From the NCBI RefSeq assembly GCF_007279655.1, contig NZ_QKWN01000005.1, positions 1-58,983 of the forward strand: a DNA stretch of 58,983 nt, read 5' to 3'. Both the position numbers and the translations under genes were made by a program. The notes beneath the pieces were generated by a model. It did no database searches, had not been told where the DNA came from, and saw only the letters and a program-made list of their open reading frames with translations. The first letter of the stretch is position 1. Each line of letters begins with the position of its first letter. The DNA is from Robertkochia solimangrovi. GTDB lineage: Bacteria > Bacteroidota > Bacteroidia > Flavobacteriales > Flavobacteriaceae. Shown one piece after another: positions 43,310 to 52,896 of the stretch.

Positions 43310-43329
43310 GTAGAACATCCATGTTCTAC
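43310..43329 (+). promoter_or_regulatory. Perfect inverted repeat upstream of the AhpD-like gene
   Basis: GTAGAACAT (43310-43318), CC, ATGTTCTAC (43321-43329): a 9-bp perfect dyad, 59 nt before the ATG at 43388. Flanking TGTCC/GGACA extend the symmetry. It looks like an operator for a dimeric regulator. Confidence 0.6.
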
Positions 43330-43387
43330 CGCTAAGTTCCGGGACATCTTTGCAATGTAAAAATGTTTAATCCTAAAAATGTAAAAA

Positions 43388-43933
43388 ATGGAAACAATTA
43401 AAAAGATTGAAATCAAAGTACCTGAAAGAAGTGAAGTGTCAGCCACTAATCAGGCAATTTTTGACAAACTGGAAAATGCCTTAGGGTTTGTACCTAACCT
43501 TTACGCCACCATAGCGCATTCAGATCATGCCCTTGAAAGGTATTTAAATTACCAGAATGCCAGAACCTCATTCTCTAACAAGGAGAAAGAAGCGATAAAT
43601 CTTGTTGTTAGCGAAGTGAATGGATGTATCTATTGTCAAAGTGCCCACACTGTTATAGGGAAAATGAACGGGTTTTCCGATGCGCAATTGATCGCGATCA
43701 GAAAGGGTAACAGCGATAATGCTAAACTGGATGCTTTAGTTAAACTCGCTGCTGATGTTACTATAAACAAAGGACAGGTACGTGATCAAAACCTTCAAAA
43801 TTTCTTTAATCAAGGATATACCAGAGAAAATCTTGTTGATCTGATCCTTCAGGTAAGTGATAAAACCGCCATGAACTATTTGCACAATCTTACGCAAATA
43901 CCTGTCGATTTTCCGATCGCCACGGCCCTTTAA
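43388..43933 (+). CDS. AhpD-like carboxymuconolactone decarboxylase-family peroxidase
   Basis: A 181-residue protein of the AhpD/CMD superfamily. The redox site is VNGCIYCQSAHTVIG, with C80-x-x-C83 and H87, the arrangement of AhpD-type peroxidases ('uncharacterised peroxidase-related' branch). The N-terminal helix NQAIFDKLENALGFVPNLYATIAHS is also typical. It probably reduces peroxides with help from a thiol partner. A strong inverted repeat upstream suggests tight control. Confidence 0.92.
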   Translation: METIKKIEIKVPERSEVSATNQAIFDKLENALGFVPNLYATIAHSDHALERYLNYQNARTSFSNKEKEAINLVVSEVNGCIYCQSAHTVIGKMNGFSDAQLIAIRKGNSDNAKLDALVKLAADVTINKGQVRDQNLQNFFNQGYTRENLVDLILQVSDKTAMNYLHNLTQIPVDFPIATAL

Positions 43934-43949
43934 AACTAAAGTAAGGAGT

Positions 43950-43970
43950 CCTCTCCTTCCTTTGGAGAGG
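43950..43970 (+). terminator. Hairpin after the AhpD-like gene
   Basis: CCTCTCC (43950-43956) pairs with GGAGAGG (43964-43970), loop TTCCTTT. It lies 17 nt past the stop and 28 nt before the next ATG; the downstream T-run is poor. It could attenuate rather than stop transcription. Confidence 0.55.
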
Positions 43971-43998
43971 CTCATTTAACCCTTAAAAAGAAAGCAAA

Positions 43999-44451
43999 AT
44001 GAATACACATAAAATCAATTGGAAAAATGCGATCCTGGCTGGAATCACCGGAACTTTAGCCTTTGACCTCATCGGATTACTATTTACCGGAACCTGGTGG
44101 GATATTGCCGGCATCATCGGTGAAAAAACCGGGTTAGGAATGGCTTATGGAGTAATCGGACATTATTCGAATGGAATTTTACTCGCCGTTCTATATGCCG
44201 GAATTGCCCCCTCCCTGATCGGCCCAAAATGGCTTCGGGCGCAAATATTTGTAATCGCAGAAACCATTGCACTGGTTTGGTTCTTTATGTTTCCCCTCCT
44301 GGGAGCCGGGGTTGCAGGATTAAAAGCAGGCGCCTTACTTCCGGTACTATCGATGGTAAGGCATTTAGCCTACGGTATTCCACTATGGTATTTTATCCAT
44401 AAATACCAACAAAGTACCCTCAGGAACAAAGCTTCCTTAAGAGAAATATGA
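43999..44451 (+). CDS. Four-helix integral membrane protein
   Basis: A 150-residue membrane protein with about four helices (about 12-30, 48-70, 80-105, 110-135). Gly-rich segments such as AILAGITGTLAFDLIGLLF and AYGVIGHYSNGILLAVLYAGI resemble DUF1440/DUF6789-type small membrane proteins. Conserved His residues (GHYSNG, VRHLAYG) are within or near helices. Function unknown. It probably shares a transcript with the AhpD-like gene and the following DUF1348 gene. Confidence 0.75.
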   Translation: MNTHKINWKNAILAGITGTLAFDLIGLLFTGTWWDIAGIIGEKTGLGMAYGVIGHYSNGILLAVLYAGIAPSLIGPKWLRAQIFVIAETIALVWFFMFPLLGAGVAGLKAGALLPVLSMVRHLAYGIPLWYFIHKYQQSTLRNKASLREI

Positions 44452-44531
44452 AATCTGTAATTATTCGGATAATGCATTTTTGATTCTATGAAGAATTGCG
44501 TTTACCGATTTTAATTTAAAATATTTTAAAA

Positions 44532-44951
44532 ATGTCAGAAGAAATAAAAACTCCGGTCCCTCCCTTTACTGAAGAAACTGCCTTACAAAAGGTTCAGATG
44601 GCGGAAGATGCATGGAACAGCCGAAATCCAGAAGTTGTTGCTAAAGCATATACGATCGATTCTGAATGGAGAAACAGAGCACAATTCCTTAACGGTCGAA
44701 AGGAAATCGAAGAATTTCTAACCAATAAATGGAAGCACGAAAGAGATTATAAGCTTAAAAAGGAACTCTGGGGCTTCAGAAACAACCGAATTGCGGTACG
44801 TTTTGAATACGAATATCGCAATGATAAAGGGCGATGGTTCAGAGCCTATGGAAATGAACTATGGGAATTCAATGAGCACGGACTTATGAGCAGACGTTAT
44901 GCGAGTATCAATGACCTGGAAATTCAGGAAAAGGACAGAAAATTTAAATAA
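44532..44951 (+). CDS. DUF1348 (SnoaL/NTF2-like) protein
   Basis: A 139-residue single-domain protein of the NTF2-like fold. [40 protein letters not shown] is the conserved opening of DUF1348, and the pocket strand [25 protein letters not shown] completes the cone. Such proteins are often called nuclear transport factor 2 family; whether it is an enzyme is unknown. It lies in the small-molecule/redox group. Confidence 0.9.
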   Translation: MSEEIKTPVPPFTEETALQKVQMAEDAWNSRNPEVVAKAYTIDSEWRNRAQFLNGRKEIEEFLTNKWKHERDYKLKKELWGFRNNRIAVRFEYEYRNDKGRWFRAYGNELWEFNEHGLMSRRYASINDLEIQEKDRKFK

Positions 44952-45032
44952 GATACTTCATCAAATCTCCTCCCGATGATTAAAACCTCCTATAAAAACT
45001 TATTAGAACCAGTAAATAAAGATTGAACGATC

Positions 45033-46073
45033 ATGAACAGAAGAATTTTAGGAAATATATTACTCTTTACTTTACTGGTTCTTTTAAGCTCCGGAATCAT
45101 CATGTATTTCAAGCCTTTTGACAGCCGTATCGCAGCTATACATACGTTCTTTGGAATAGTATTCCTGATGGTAATTATTCTTCACCTCAAAAACAATAAA
45201 AAACCATTGTCCGATTATGTCACCGGAAAAAGAAAAAAGGGAATCAAAAAGCTTCAGGCACCCTTTGTATTATTGATGATGATCATTTTAGCTTCAGGAG
45301 TTTTCTTTGATTTACCGGGATTGAATAGCATTTATATGTTCGGTAATGAACTGAGAAACAGGCAAACTGGCATTACTGAAGAAAATTTCGGTTATCAGTT
45401 GATTCAGTTAAACAATTCCAAGGGCAACAATAACATTGCAGTCGAACTAAAAAAAGGATCCGCTTTTCAATACCCGCTTTTTGCTATTTGGGCCGAAGAT
45501 AGCCTGGGCAACTACCTTGAGACCCTCTACATCTCCCGGGTGATCGCTTCAAGCACTTATGACTTTGGTATTAACATCGACGGTGAATGGGAACCCGCAG
45601 TTAAAAGAAGACCGGAAGCCTTACCTTATTGGACCCACAAAAGAGGGATAAAGGCATCGGACGGGCTTTTTACTCCGCTCGAAAACTCAGCAGACATCGA
45701 TGCCGTTTCCGGAGCAACACCAACAGGTAATTTTTTGATCGAATCCAGAAGTAATTTTGAGCTAAATAATTACAGAATCCTGTTAGAAGTCAACCAATCT
45801 TACGACTGGAATGAATATTATAGCAAGGACAGGTTCCCCGAGGATATGATTTACTCCGGATCCGGACAGGTAGGTCAGCCTTCCCTTATCTACGCCGCTG
45901 ATATTTTTTCAGAATTCAAAGAATCAACGGTTCATGGCCTGATGAAGCTCATCGGACACGGACACCATTCCGGAAAGAATGGTGAATTATATGAAGATCT
46001 CTCTGAGATAACGACGGCTAAACAAATTATTGACAGAGTGATCATAAGCATTGATCGTACTAATGAAAATTAA
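45033..46073 (+). CDS. DUF4405-type membrane protein with DUF2271-like periplasmic domain
   Basis: A 346-residue protein. The first 95 residues hold three or so membrane helices with possible haem or metal His residues (IAAIHTFFGIVFLMVIILHL), like DUF4405 cytochrome b-related proteins. The rest (about 120-346) is a soluble beta-rich domain resembling DUF2271: IAVELKKGSAFQYPLFAIWAEDSLGNYLETLYIS, DAVSGATPTG and a His-rich IGHGHHSGKNG. These pairs are thought to belong to electron-transfer or flavin/FMN-linked systems. The next gene is another AraC regulator, 8 nt on. Confidence 0.8.
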   Translation: MNRRILGNILLFTLLVLLSSGIIMYFKPFDSRIAAIHTFFGIVFLMVIILHLKNNKKPLSDYVTGKRKKGIKKLQAPFVLLMMIILASGVFFDLPGLNSIYMFGNELRNRQTGITEENFGYQLIQLNNSKGNNNIAVELKKGSAFQYPLFAIWAEDSLGNYLETLYISRVIASSTYDFGINIDGEWEPAVKRRPEALPYWTHKRGIKASDGLFTPLENSADIDAVSGATPTGNFLIESRSNFELNNYRILLEVNQSYDWNEYYSKDRFPEDMIYSGSGQVGQPSLIYAADIFSEFKESTVHGLMKLIGHGHHSGKNGELYEDLSEITTAKQIIDRVIISIDRTNEN

Positions 46074-46081
46074 ACTTTTAA

Positions 46082-46966
46082 ATGATGATGACGAATTCAG
46101 ATTATACCTTGATCGATCCCATTACTAAGTATCAGGCCTTAAAGATCTATAGCCTTGAAAATGAAAATCCGTTTCTCGAACTTCAACGTCTTGATCATTA
46201 TACGTTGATCTGGATCAAGCAGGGAAAGGGCACTATTCAGGCAGATTTTGCTAAATTTCAGTTTGGGGAAAATTCCCTGGTCTCATTTTCTCCTTACCAA
46301 CCTTTTAAATTGATGATTGAATCCATCGATGCTCAGGTCATACATTTTCATCCTGATTTTTTCTGTATTCATAAACATCATAAGGAAGTGGCTTGTGATG
46401 GCGTATTGTTTAATAACATTTATGATTCCCCGGAAGTAAGGCTTGATGAGCCTGCGCAGGGGAAACTGAACATGATGATCGACCAGATGATGACCGAAAT
46501 GAAACATCCGGAACTTGCGCAACATGAGTTGCTGGTTTCTTATCTCAAGATCTTTCTGATCACAGCCTCACGCCTTAAGAAAGAACAAGGGCAAGATCCC
46601 GACAAAAATACCGCTACTGAGGATGAACCTTTTGTACTGAAAAAGTTGAAAGATTATATCAATGAAAACTACCGAACCAATCACTCAGCCAGTGATTATG
46701 CGGATATGTTAGCCATCAGTCCGAAAGCATTAGGGAAACTAACAAAAACTCATTTCAAGAAAACATTAACCGATCTGATCTCCGAACGCATTATGATCGA
46801 AGCGAAACGCGAACTCTACCTGACCAACAAATCCATCAAAGAGATCGCTTTTCAACTGGGTTATGATGATGAATATTATTTCAGTCGTTTTTTCAAAAAG
46901 AAGGCAGAGGTTTCACCTCAGATCTATCGAAGAAATATCGGATCTGACAGAGCCTCACAGGCATAA
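46082..46966 (+). CDS. AraC-family transcriptional regulator
   Basis: A 294-residue regulator. The N-terminal cupin-like sensor ([41 protein letters not shown]) is followed by an AraC HTH pair: [32 protein letters not shown] and [33 protein letters not shown]. Three ATG codons at the start (46082-46090) leave the exact first residue open. It is 8 nt behind the DUF4405/2271 gene, so it may report on that pathway. It is the second AraC protein in the region and is not closely similar to the first. Confidence 0.92.
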   Translation: MMMTNSDYTLIDPITKYQALKIYSLENENPFLELQRLDHYTLIWIKQGKGTIQADFAKFQFGENSLVSFSPYQPFKLMIESIDAQVIHFHPDFFCIHKHHKEVACDGVLFNNIYDSPEVRLDEPAQGKLNMMIDQMMTEMKHPELAQHELLVSYLKIFLITASRLKKEQGQDPDKNTATEDEPFVLKKLKDYINENYRTNHSASDYADMLAISPKALGKLTKTHFKKTLTDLISERIMIEAKRELYLTNKSIKEIAFQLGYDDEYYFSRFFKKKAEVSPQIYRRNIGSDRASQA

Positions 46967-47035
46967 ACTCAAATTTTTCTGTTACCCGAATACTAGATCG
47001 GCCGTCATACGCTAAACGATCAAAACAAATCGGAA

Positions 47036-48112
47036 ATGAAAATCACTAGTTCTTTACCATTACTTTTATTATTTACACTTTTAATCCTAAACCCTCCCAC
47101 AACGATTCACGCTCAAGGCCTGGCTTCCAGAGTCGATAGTATCTTACTGCAAAAATACCATCCGGAAGAACCGGGTGCCAGTTTTCTGATCGCCAAAGAT
47201 GGCAACATCCTCTACAAAAAGGCTTTCGGACTCTCCAATCTCGAATTGAATGTACCCATGAAGCCTGACGATGTGTTCGAAATAGGCTCCATGACCAAGC
47301 AATTCACCGCTGTCGCTATATTAATGCTTATGGAATCAGGCAAAATTAGTCTGGATGATAAGCTAACTCAGTTTATCCCTGATTATCCCGAAGGAGATCA
47401 TATCACTATACACCACCTTCTCACCCATACTTCCGGGATTAGGGATTTCACAAGGGTCAAAGGTCTGAATGAGATCTCAAGAGCAGATCTATCACCCGAA
47501 GAATTCATCGATTTCTTTAAAAATGAGCCGAAAGATTTTCAACCTGGAGATTACTTTAAATACTCCAATGCGGGTTATGTTTTACTGGGATATATCATTG
47601 AGATCGTATCTGGAGAAACCTACGCCGATTATATCGAAAAACATATATTTCTAAAACTAAACATGACAAATTCCTGGTATGCCCGTCACAAAAAGGTGAT
47701 CGCGAACCGAGCCTCAGGATATCACAAAAAAGACGACACGTATAGCAATAGTAATTACATCAGCTTTTCTTTACCCTATGCCGCAGGCTCTTTAATGTCT
47801 ACCGTCTCCGATATGATGCAATGGGTAGAAGCGATCAGGAACCATCGGCTGATCAGTGAAAAAACCACCGAAATGGCCTTTACCAACTATTCGCTAAACA
47901 ATGGAACCCTCATTAACTATGGATATGGTTGGCATATCGAAAACCTAGCAGACCAAAAGAGCTATGAACATGGCGGTTCTATCTTCGGATTTAAATCGAT
48001 GGGTGTATACCTGCCGGATTCCGAAATTTATGTGATAGGATTGACCAATTGCGATTGTAATTCGCCAACAAAGATAACCCGTGAAATCGCGGAATTGGCC
48101 TCAAAATATTAA
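47036..48112 (+). CDS. Secreted serine hydrolase (beta-lactamase class C fold)
   Basis: A 358-residue exported protein with a signal peptide (LLLFTLLILNPPTTIHAQ). It has the class C/DD-peptidase motifs S85-M-T-K88 (in EIGSMTKQFTA), Y176-S-N (FKYSNAGYVLLG) and a late H-G-G (SYEHGGSIFGF) in place of KTG. This set is typical of the broad 'serine hydrolase/esterase EstB' group rather than antibiotic-resistance AmpC. Substrate may be an ester, D-peptide or peptidoglycan. Stand-alone gene, with a 294-nt gap after it that shows no gene. Confidence 0.9.
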   Translation: MKITSSLPLLLLFTLLILNPPTTIHAQGLASRVDSILLQKYHPEEPGASFLIAKDGNILYKKAFGLSNLELNVPMKPDDVFEIGSMTKQFTAVAILMLMESGKISLDDKLTQFIPDYPEGDHITIHHLLTHTSGIRDFTRVKGLNEISRADLSPEEFIDFFKNEPKDFQPGDYFKYSNAGYVLLGYIIEIVSGETYADYIEKHIFLKLNMTNSWYARHKKVIANRASGYHKKDDTYSNSNYISFSLPYAAGSLMSTVSDMMQWVEAIRNHRLISEKTTEMAFTNYSLNNGTLINYGYGWHIENLADQKSYEHGGSIFGFKSMGVYLPDSEIYVIGLTNCDCNSPTKITREIAELASKY

Positions 48113-48406
48113 AAGTACTACCGTCATGATCGGTATTACGGTCCACGGGAATGTACAAACACTTCCAGTTTTTTTACAAGGAAATAACCTGCAAACTTCG
48201 GAATTTTATGGTTCAGAAAAAGAATAAAGATCGAAATCTGCAGTCCCTTCCTGTAAATGCCATCCTGGATCCCCCTCAACACGGTCAGGCTTAAATGGGA
48301 AGGCTGCAAATTCGATGCTAAAATAAGGTTACCATGGCCACCCTGAAAAATTACATGAAAACACCCGTTACGGATTCGTTAATGGTAGTCCACAACACTT
48401 TTTAGT

Positions 48407-49582
48407 ATGCAGCAATTAAGCAAAGGACTCTTATTCCTGATGGCTGCTACTACCGGTCTGGTAGTTGCCAACAACTATTACAACCAGCCTTTACTCGGCT
48501 TGATGGCGAAAAGTTATGGTGTTACAGAACTTCAGATCAGCAGTGTTCCCATGCTTACTCAGATCGGTTATGCCTTCGGATTATTCCTGATCGTTCCGCT
48601 GGGAGATAAATTAAAACGTAAAAAACTTATCCTCTCCGATTTCTTCCTGATCATCGCAGCCTTATTGTGCTCTGCCTTTGCCGGTTCACCCTTGCAATTA
48701 AAGATCGCCAGTTTTTTTATCGGCCTCACTTCCGTAGTCCCGCAATTGATGGTTCCTATGGCTGCCCAACTAGCCGATGAGAAAAAGCGCGGGGCCGCGA
48801 TAGGCGCAGTCATGACCGGGATGTTCATCGGTATTCTGGGTTCAAGAACGTTGAGTGGACTAGTGGGAGAATACTATGGCTGGCAAACCATGTACATCAT
48901 TGCAGCAGTGATCATGATGATCTTGTTTCTGTTCCTGTTCAGACACCTCCCTGAAATAAACCCGGATTTCAAAGGCAGTTATGGCTCTCTGTTGAAATCC
49001 ATCATCGTACAATTCCGAACCCAGCCAAAATTGCGCCTGGCAGGCTTACGCGGAGCACTGGACTTTGCCTGTTTCAGCATCTTCTGGACCACCCTGGTGT
49101 TCTTGCTGGAAGGCGCACCGTTCCATATGGGAAGTGATGTGGCCGGCGGTATGGGATTGGTAGGGATCGCCGGAGCCATTATGGCATCGGTGGTTGGAAA
49201 ACTGAGTGATCGTATGCGGAAAAGTACCCTGATCGTGATCGCGATCCTGATCATCATGGCATCCTGGATCATCATCGGGTTTTCATCAGAAAGTTTGATC
49301 AGTCTGATCATCGGTGCATTCCTGCTCGATATGGGTATACAATCGGTACACATCACCAACCAGACCATCATCTTTGAAGGGAATCCCGCGGCAAGAAACC
49401 GTATCAATACGGTATATATGGTTATGTATTTTACCGGAGGTGCGCTTGGCACCTTTATCGGCGGCTATATATGGTACTATTTTAAATGGGAAGGAATATC
49501 CATCGCCGGCTTTGTGATCGCTACTTTGGTATTGCTCACCCACTGGATCGGTGAAAAAAAGATTAAAAATAAAACTCTATGA
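48407..49582 (+). CDS. MFS transporter
   Basis: A 391-residue permease with twelve predicted membrane helices. GLVVANNYYNQPLLGLMA is at the N-terminus. The loop 2-3 motif GDKLKRKKLILSD is the MFS signature G-x-L-x-D-x-x-x-R-K/R variant. The second half repeats it in VGKLSDRMRKSTLI. It is closest in appearance to the YfcJ/drug or sugar exporter-type MFS branch. Its stop overlaps the start of the Gfo/Idh/MocA gene by four bases, so transporter and enzyme are co-translated. Confidence 0.9.
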   Translation: MQQLSKGLLFLMAATTGLVVANNYYNQPLLGLMAKSYGVTELQISSVPMLTQIGYAFGLFLIVPLGDKLKRKKLILSDFFLIIAALLCSAFAGSPLQLKIASFFIGLTSVVPQLMVPMAAQLADEKKRGAAIGAVMTGMFIGILGSRTLSGLVGEYYGWQTMYIIAAVIMMILFLFLFRHLPEINPDFKGSYGSLLKSIIVQFRTQPKLRLAGLRGALDFACFSIFWTTLVFLLEGAPFHMGSDVAGGMGLVGIAGAIMASVVGKLSDRMRKSTLIVIAILIIMASWIIIGFSSESLISLIIGAFLLDMGIQSVHITNQTIIFEGNPAARNRINTVYMVMYFTGGALGTFIGGYIWYYFKWEGISIAGFVIATLVLLTHWIGEKKIKNKTL

Positions 49583-50649
49583 AGGATATCAAAAAAATAA
49601 ATACCGTCATTCTGGGCTATGGCTTTTCAGGCTCTATCTTCTTTGCACCCTTTTTACATTTACATGAAGGTTTTACCCTAAAAGGTGCCTGGGAACGATC
49701 GGAAAAGAAAATTCAAAAAGACTATTCCTATGTTAACAGCTATGAATCATTAGCAGAGATCCTCGCCGATGAATCCATTGACCTGGTAGTTGTGAATACC
49801 CCGATCGATACTCATTATACATACGCTAAAGAAGTATTAAAAGCCGGAAAGCATGTTATTGTAGAGAAAGCATTTACCAATACGGCCGCAGAAGCCAAAG
49901 AGCTTTGTGAACTGGCCAAAAATATGGATCTACATTTGATCGTGTACCAGAACCGAAGGTTCGACAGTGACTTCCTGACCGCTAAAAAGATTCTCAAATC
50001 AGGAAAATTAGGTCCCTTAAAAGAAGTAAATATAGCTTATGATATTCACCATCCCCAATTAAGGGAAGGTGGTGAAGCACATACTGAAAAACCGGTGAGT
50101 GGCGGTGAGTTTAATAACAGGGGCTCTCATATAACCGATCAGGCTCTGAATCTCTTCGGTTTACCAACTGCGGTTTTTGCAGATTTTGCAACCTTTCGAA
50201 AAGGAGGTACCGTTGAGGACTATGTAAACGCTATCTTATTTTATCCTGACAAACGTGTAAAATTACACGAGACTAATATTGCTGTACGCAGACAAGATGC
50301 CTATGTCTTTCACGGACTGGAAGGATCCTTTTTTAAAAGCAGATCCGATATGCAGGAAGACCTGTTACTGACTGGTGCAAAACCTTCAAAAGGCCCTTGG
50401 TGTGCTGAACCGGAGAATGAAGAAGGCCATTTATATTATTTCAGTAACGGAGAGCGTATAAAAGAAACTATCCCGACGGAAATCGGTAATTACTACAACT
50501 ACTTTGAAGCGGTTTATCGGGCATTAGTATATGGTGAACCGGTGCCTGTAACCGGTTGGGAGGGCTATCACACCATGCTTGTCATGGATGCTGTACGTAA
50601 AAGTGTAAATACCGGAAGTATTGTAGAAATTGACCTGACCGGATATTAG
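49579..50649 (+). CDS. Gfo/Idh/MocA-family oxidoreductase
   Basis: A 356-residue NAD(P)-dependent dehydrogenase. The Rossmann fold begins VILGYGFSGSIFFAPFL. The conserved 'EKP' motif reads EKAFTNTAAEAKEL here, a mild variant that keeps the catalytic Lys. The substrate domain has GGEFNNRGSHITDQALNLFGLP, where the His of SHITDQ is the usual proton relay. It resembles the YhhX/YdgJ group acting on sugars or cyclitols. Overlap with the MFS gene and the two following genes points to one sugar- or inositol-like pathway. Confidence 0.92.
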   Translation: MKDIKKINTVILGYGFSGSIFFAPFLHLHEGFTLKGAWERSEKKIQKDYSYVNSYESLAEILADESIDLVVVNTPIDTHYTYAKEVLKAGKHVIVEKAFTNTAAEAKELCELAKNMDLHLIVYQNRRFDSDFLTAKKILKSGKLGPLKEVNIAYDIHHPQLREGGEAHTEKPVSGGEFNNRGSHITDQALNLFGLPTAVFADFATFRKGGTVEDYVNAILFYPDKRVKLHETNIAVRRQDAYVFHGLEGSFFKSRSDMQEDLLLTGAKPSKGPWCAEPENEEGHLYYFSNGERIKETIPTEIGNYYNYFEAVYRALVYGEPVPVTGWEGYHTMLVMDAVRKSVNTGSIVEIDLTGY

Positions 50650-50706
50650 TATTATCTTTAATAGTATACGGATCAAAGGATCAATCTCCAAGAAAAACAC
50701 ATTTTA

Positions 50707-51534
50707 ATGACCAATAATAAACCAAAGGTAGGAGTTATCACATGGACTTACGGAATTAAGGATCTGGAGACACTTTTTTCCAGTATCAAATCAACAGGCT
50801 TTGAGGCTATTCAATTCAGTGGTGATCATAAGTTCTATGATCCTGTCACTGTGGTAACACTGGCTAAAAAATATGAATTGGACATAAGGGTCTATGATCC
50901 GATGAATTATAAACCTTGCAACGAAGAACAATTCACGCTCAAAGACTGCGTCAGTCATTATCAGGAAATTATTGCTTTCGCAGTAGCGATCGGAGCGCCT
51001 GTAGTTACACTTCAGGGAATTTCCTATTGGACCAAAGAAATCGGAAATTATGAAAAAGCGATGGATTTCATCATAGAAGCAGTACGACAATTAGACCTAA
51101 TTGCTCAAAATGAGCAAATAACACTCTCGTATGAGGCCTGCAATCACTATGAATTACCCTGGGTACAAACCGCCGAAGAACTATTACGCATATATCGCGA
51201 ATCTAAAGCGAAAAACCTGTTACTGGTTCTTGACAGTTTTCATATGAATATCTGTGAATCAGATATGCACTCACCCTTGTTGAAGATCGGGGATTTACTA
51301 CACAGTTATCATATTTCAGATTCAGGACGAGGTGGTATCGGAACCGGACATATTGATTATACTGAACAATACAGGACTTTGAAGGAGATCGGATTTGAGG
51401 GTTATGTATTCTTCGAATTCGTTCTGCCGGAAATTCGTCCGTATAAATACCCGATGAACAAAGAACAAATGCAGGAATTTTTAGGTCAATGTCGCAGGAG
51501 TCTGACACTTTGGACTTCAATCATCAAAAATTAA
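50707..51534 (+). CDS. Sugar phosphate isomerase/epimerase (xylose isomerase-like TIM barrel)
   Basis: A 275-residue protein of the AP-endonuclease-2/TIM-barrel superfamily. Barrel strands are recognisable: KVGVITWTYG, GFEAIQFSGDH, ITLSYEACNHYELPW, LLLVLDSFHMNICESD, LLHSYHISDSGRGGIGTGHIDY and GYVFFEFVLPEI. Metal ligands would be the Glu of SYEA, Asp of VLDSFH, His of SYHISD and Glu of FEF. This suits isomerisation or epimerisation of a keto- or inosose-type substrate. It is 57 nt after the oxidoreductase gene and 18 nt before the PRISE-like gene. Confidence 0.9.
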   Translation: MTNNKPKVGVITWTYGIKDLETLFSSIKSTGFEAIQFSGDHKFYDPVTVVTLAKKYELDIRVYDPMNYKPCNEEQFTLKDCVSHYQEIIAFAVAIGAPVVTLQGISYWTKEIGNYEKAMDFIIEAVRQLDLIAQNEQITLSYEACNHYELPWVQTAEELLRIYRESKAKNLLLVLDSFHMNICESDMHSPLLKIGDLLHSYHISDSGRGGIGTGHIDYTEQYRTLKEIGFEGYVFFEFVLPEIRPYKYPMNKEQMQEFLGQCRRSLTLWTSIIKN

Positions 51535-51552
51535 AATTCAGTTTAAAAGAAC

Positions 51553-52602
51553 ATGAGAACAGCATTGATCGCAGGAGGAAATGGAATCATCGGCAGAAAT
51601 CTAACCGATTATTTCTGCAACCGGGATGATTGGAAAGTTATCGTAACTTCAAGGTCACCCTTAAAATATAATACAACCGCTAACTATGTCTCACTGGACC
51701 TCAGTAATGAAAACGCAGTATTTCAGCAAATCGATATACTTCAGGAAGTAACCCATGTATTCTATTCCGCCTATACTGAACGCGTCGATCCTTACGAACA
51801 GGTAAATGCCAATCAGGAATTACTGGAAAACCTTATTACCGGACTCGAAGCAATAGAAGCCCCTTTACAACGAGTAGTATTTATTCAGGGAGGGAAAGCC
51901 TATGGTGCCCATTTGGGTATCTATAAAACCCCGGCTTTAGAAACCGATCCACGTAGTATCACCCCTAATTTCTATTATAATCAGGAAGATTATCTTAGGG
52001 AACGATCAAAGGATAAATTCTGGACCTGGACAGCAATTCGACCCGATATTGTGATTGGGTACACCCTAGGCAATCCGATGAATCTATCCAACCTGATCGC
52101 AGTTTATGCAACACTCTGTAAAGAAGAGGGTATTCCTTTTCGATTTCCTGGATCACCGAAAGCCTATCAGGTGCTGGTCAATGTCACGGGAGTAGAGGTA
52201 TTGAGCAAGGGTATGGATTGGGCCTCCACTTCTGCGTCAACAGAAAACGAGATCTTTAATGTTACCAATGGTGATATATTTAGATGGTATCAGGCATGGG
52301 AAAAATTCGGAGAATTCTTCGGTGTCGAGATCGCAGAACCACAGACCTTCAGTCTTTCGGAATATATGCCTGGAAAATCGGAACTGTGGCAAAGGATAGT
52401 GGAGAAATACGGACTTCAAAAAAACAGTCTTGATGAATTGGTACAATGGGGTTTCGGTGATTTTATATTCAATGTGGAATATGATGCCATTCTGGACGTC
52501 AACAAGGCCAGAAGACATGGCTTTCACGAGATGCATGTCAACAGCATCGAGAATATGATCCAAACCTTTCAAACACTAAAGGAGCAGAAGATTATTCCTT
52601 AA
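51553..52602 (+). CDS. PRISE-like NAD(P)-dependent reductase/epimerase
   Basis: A 349-residue extended SDR. The nucleotide motif is ALIAGGNGIIGRNLTDYF. In place of YxxxK, the catalytic residues match progesterone 5-beta-reductase/iridoid synthase: K115 in QGGKAYG and Y141-Y142 in PNFYYNQEDYLRE. NVTNGDIFRWYQAWEKFGEFFGVE is a further family block. PRISE enzymes reduce activated C=C bonds (enones). In this operon it may reduce an unsaturated sugar-derived ketone. The annotation 'epimerase' alone would be misleading. Gene order places it last of the four. Confidence 0.88.
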   Translation: MRTALIAGGNGIIGRNLTDYFCNRDDWKVIVTSRSPLKYNTTANYVSLDLSNENAVFQQIDILQEVTHVFYSAYTERVDPYEQVNANQELLENLITGLEAIEAPLQRVVFIQGGKAYGAHLGIYKTPALETDPRSITPNFYYNQEDYLRERSKDKFWTWTAIRPDIVIGYTLGNPMNLSNLIAVYATLCKEEGIPFRFPGSPKAYQVLVNVTGVEVLSKGMDWASTSASTENEIFNVTNGDIFRWYQAWEKFGEFFGVEIAEPQTFSLSEYMPGKSELWQRIVEKYGLQKNSLDELVQWGFGDFIFNVEYDAILDVNKARRHGFHEMHVNSIENMIQTFQTLKEQKIIP

Positions 52603-52896
52603 AGTAAATCTGCCTGCATAAATGGAGAAAAAGCCCCGTAAACCAACGGAAAACAAAAGGTCGAATCCACGAATCTCATACGCTTATTTGAATTCAATCT
52701 GGAACATAATTTCTTAGAACTTCATAAGTATACAGCTCATTTACCCAGACTGCATAATCTTAATAGTTAGTCATTCTTTATGACAACCCGCTAAATAGAA
52801 AAGTTTTGAAAACCGATCTTTCCAAAGATTCAATACTGGGTATTCCATTCCCGGATTTTATCAGGAAATCTATATATTCGGGGCATTGAAATACAC

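Noticed and set aside
48979-49452. 157-residue minus-strand frame inside the MFS gene
   Set aside because: Antisense shadow of membrane helices of the transporter.
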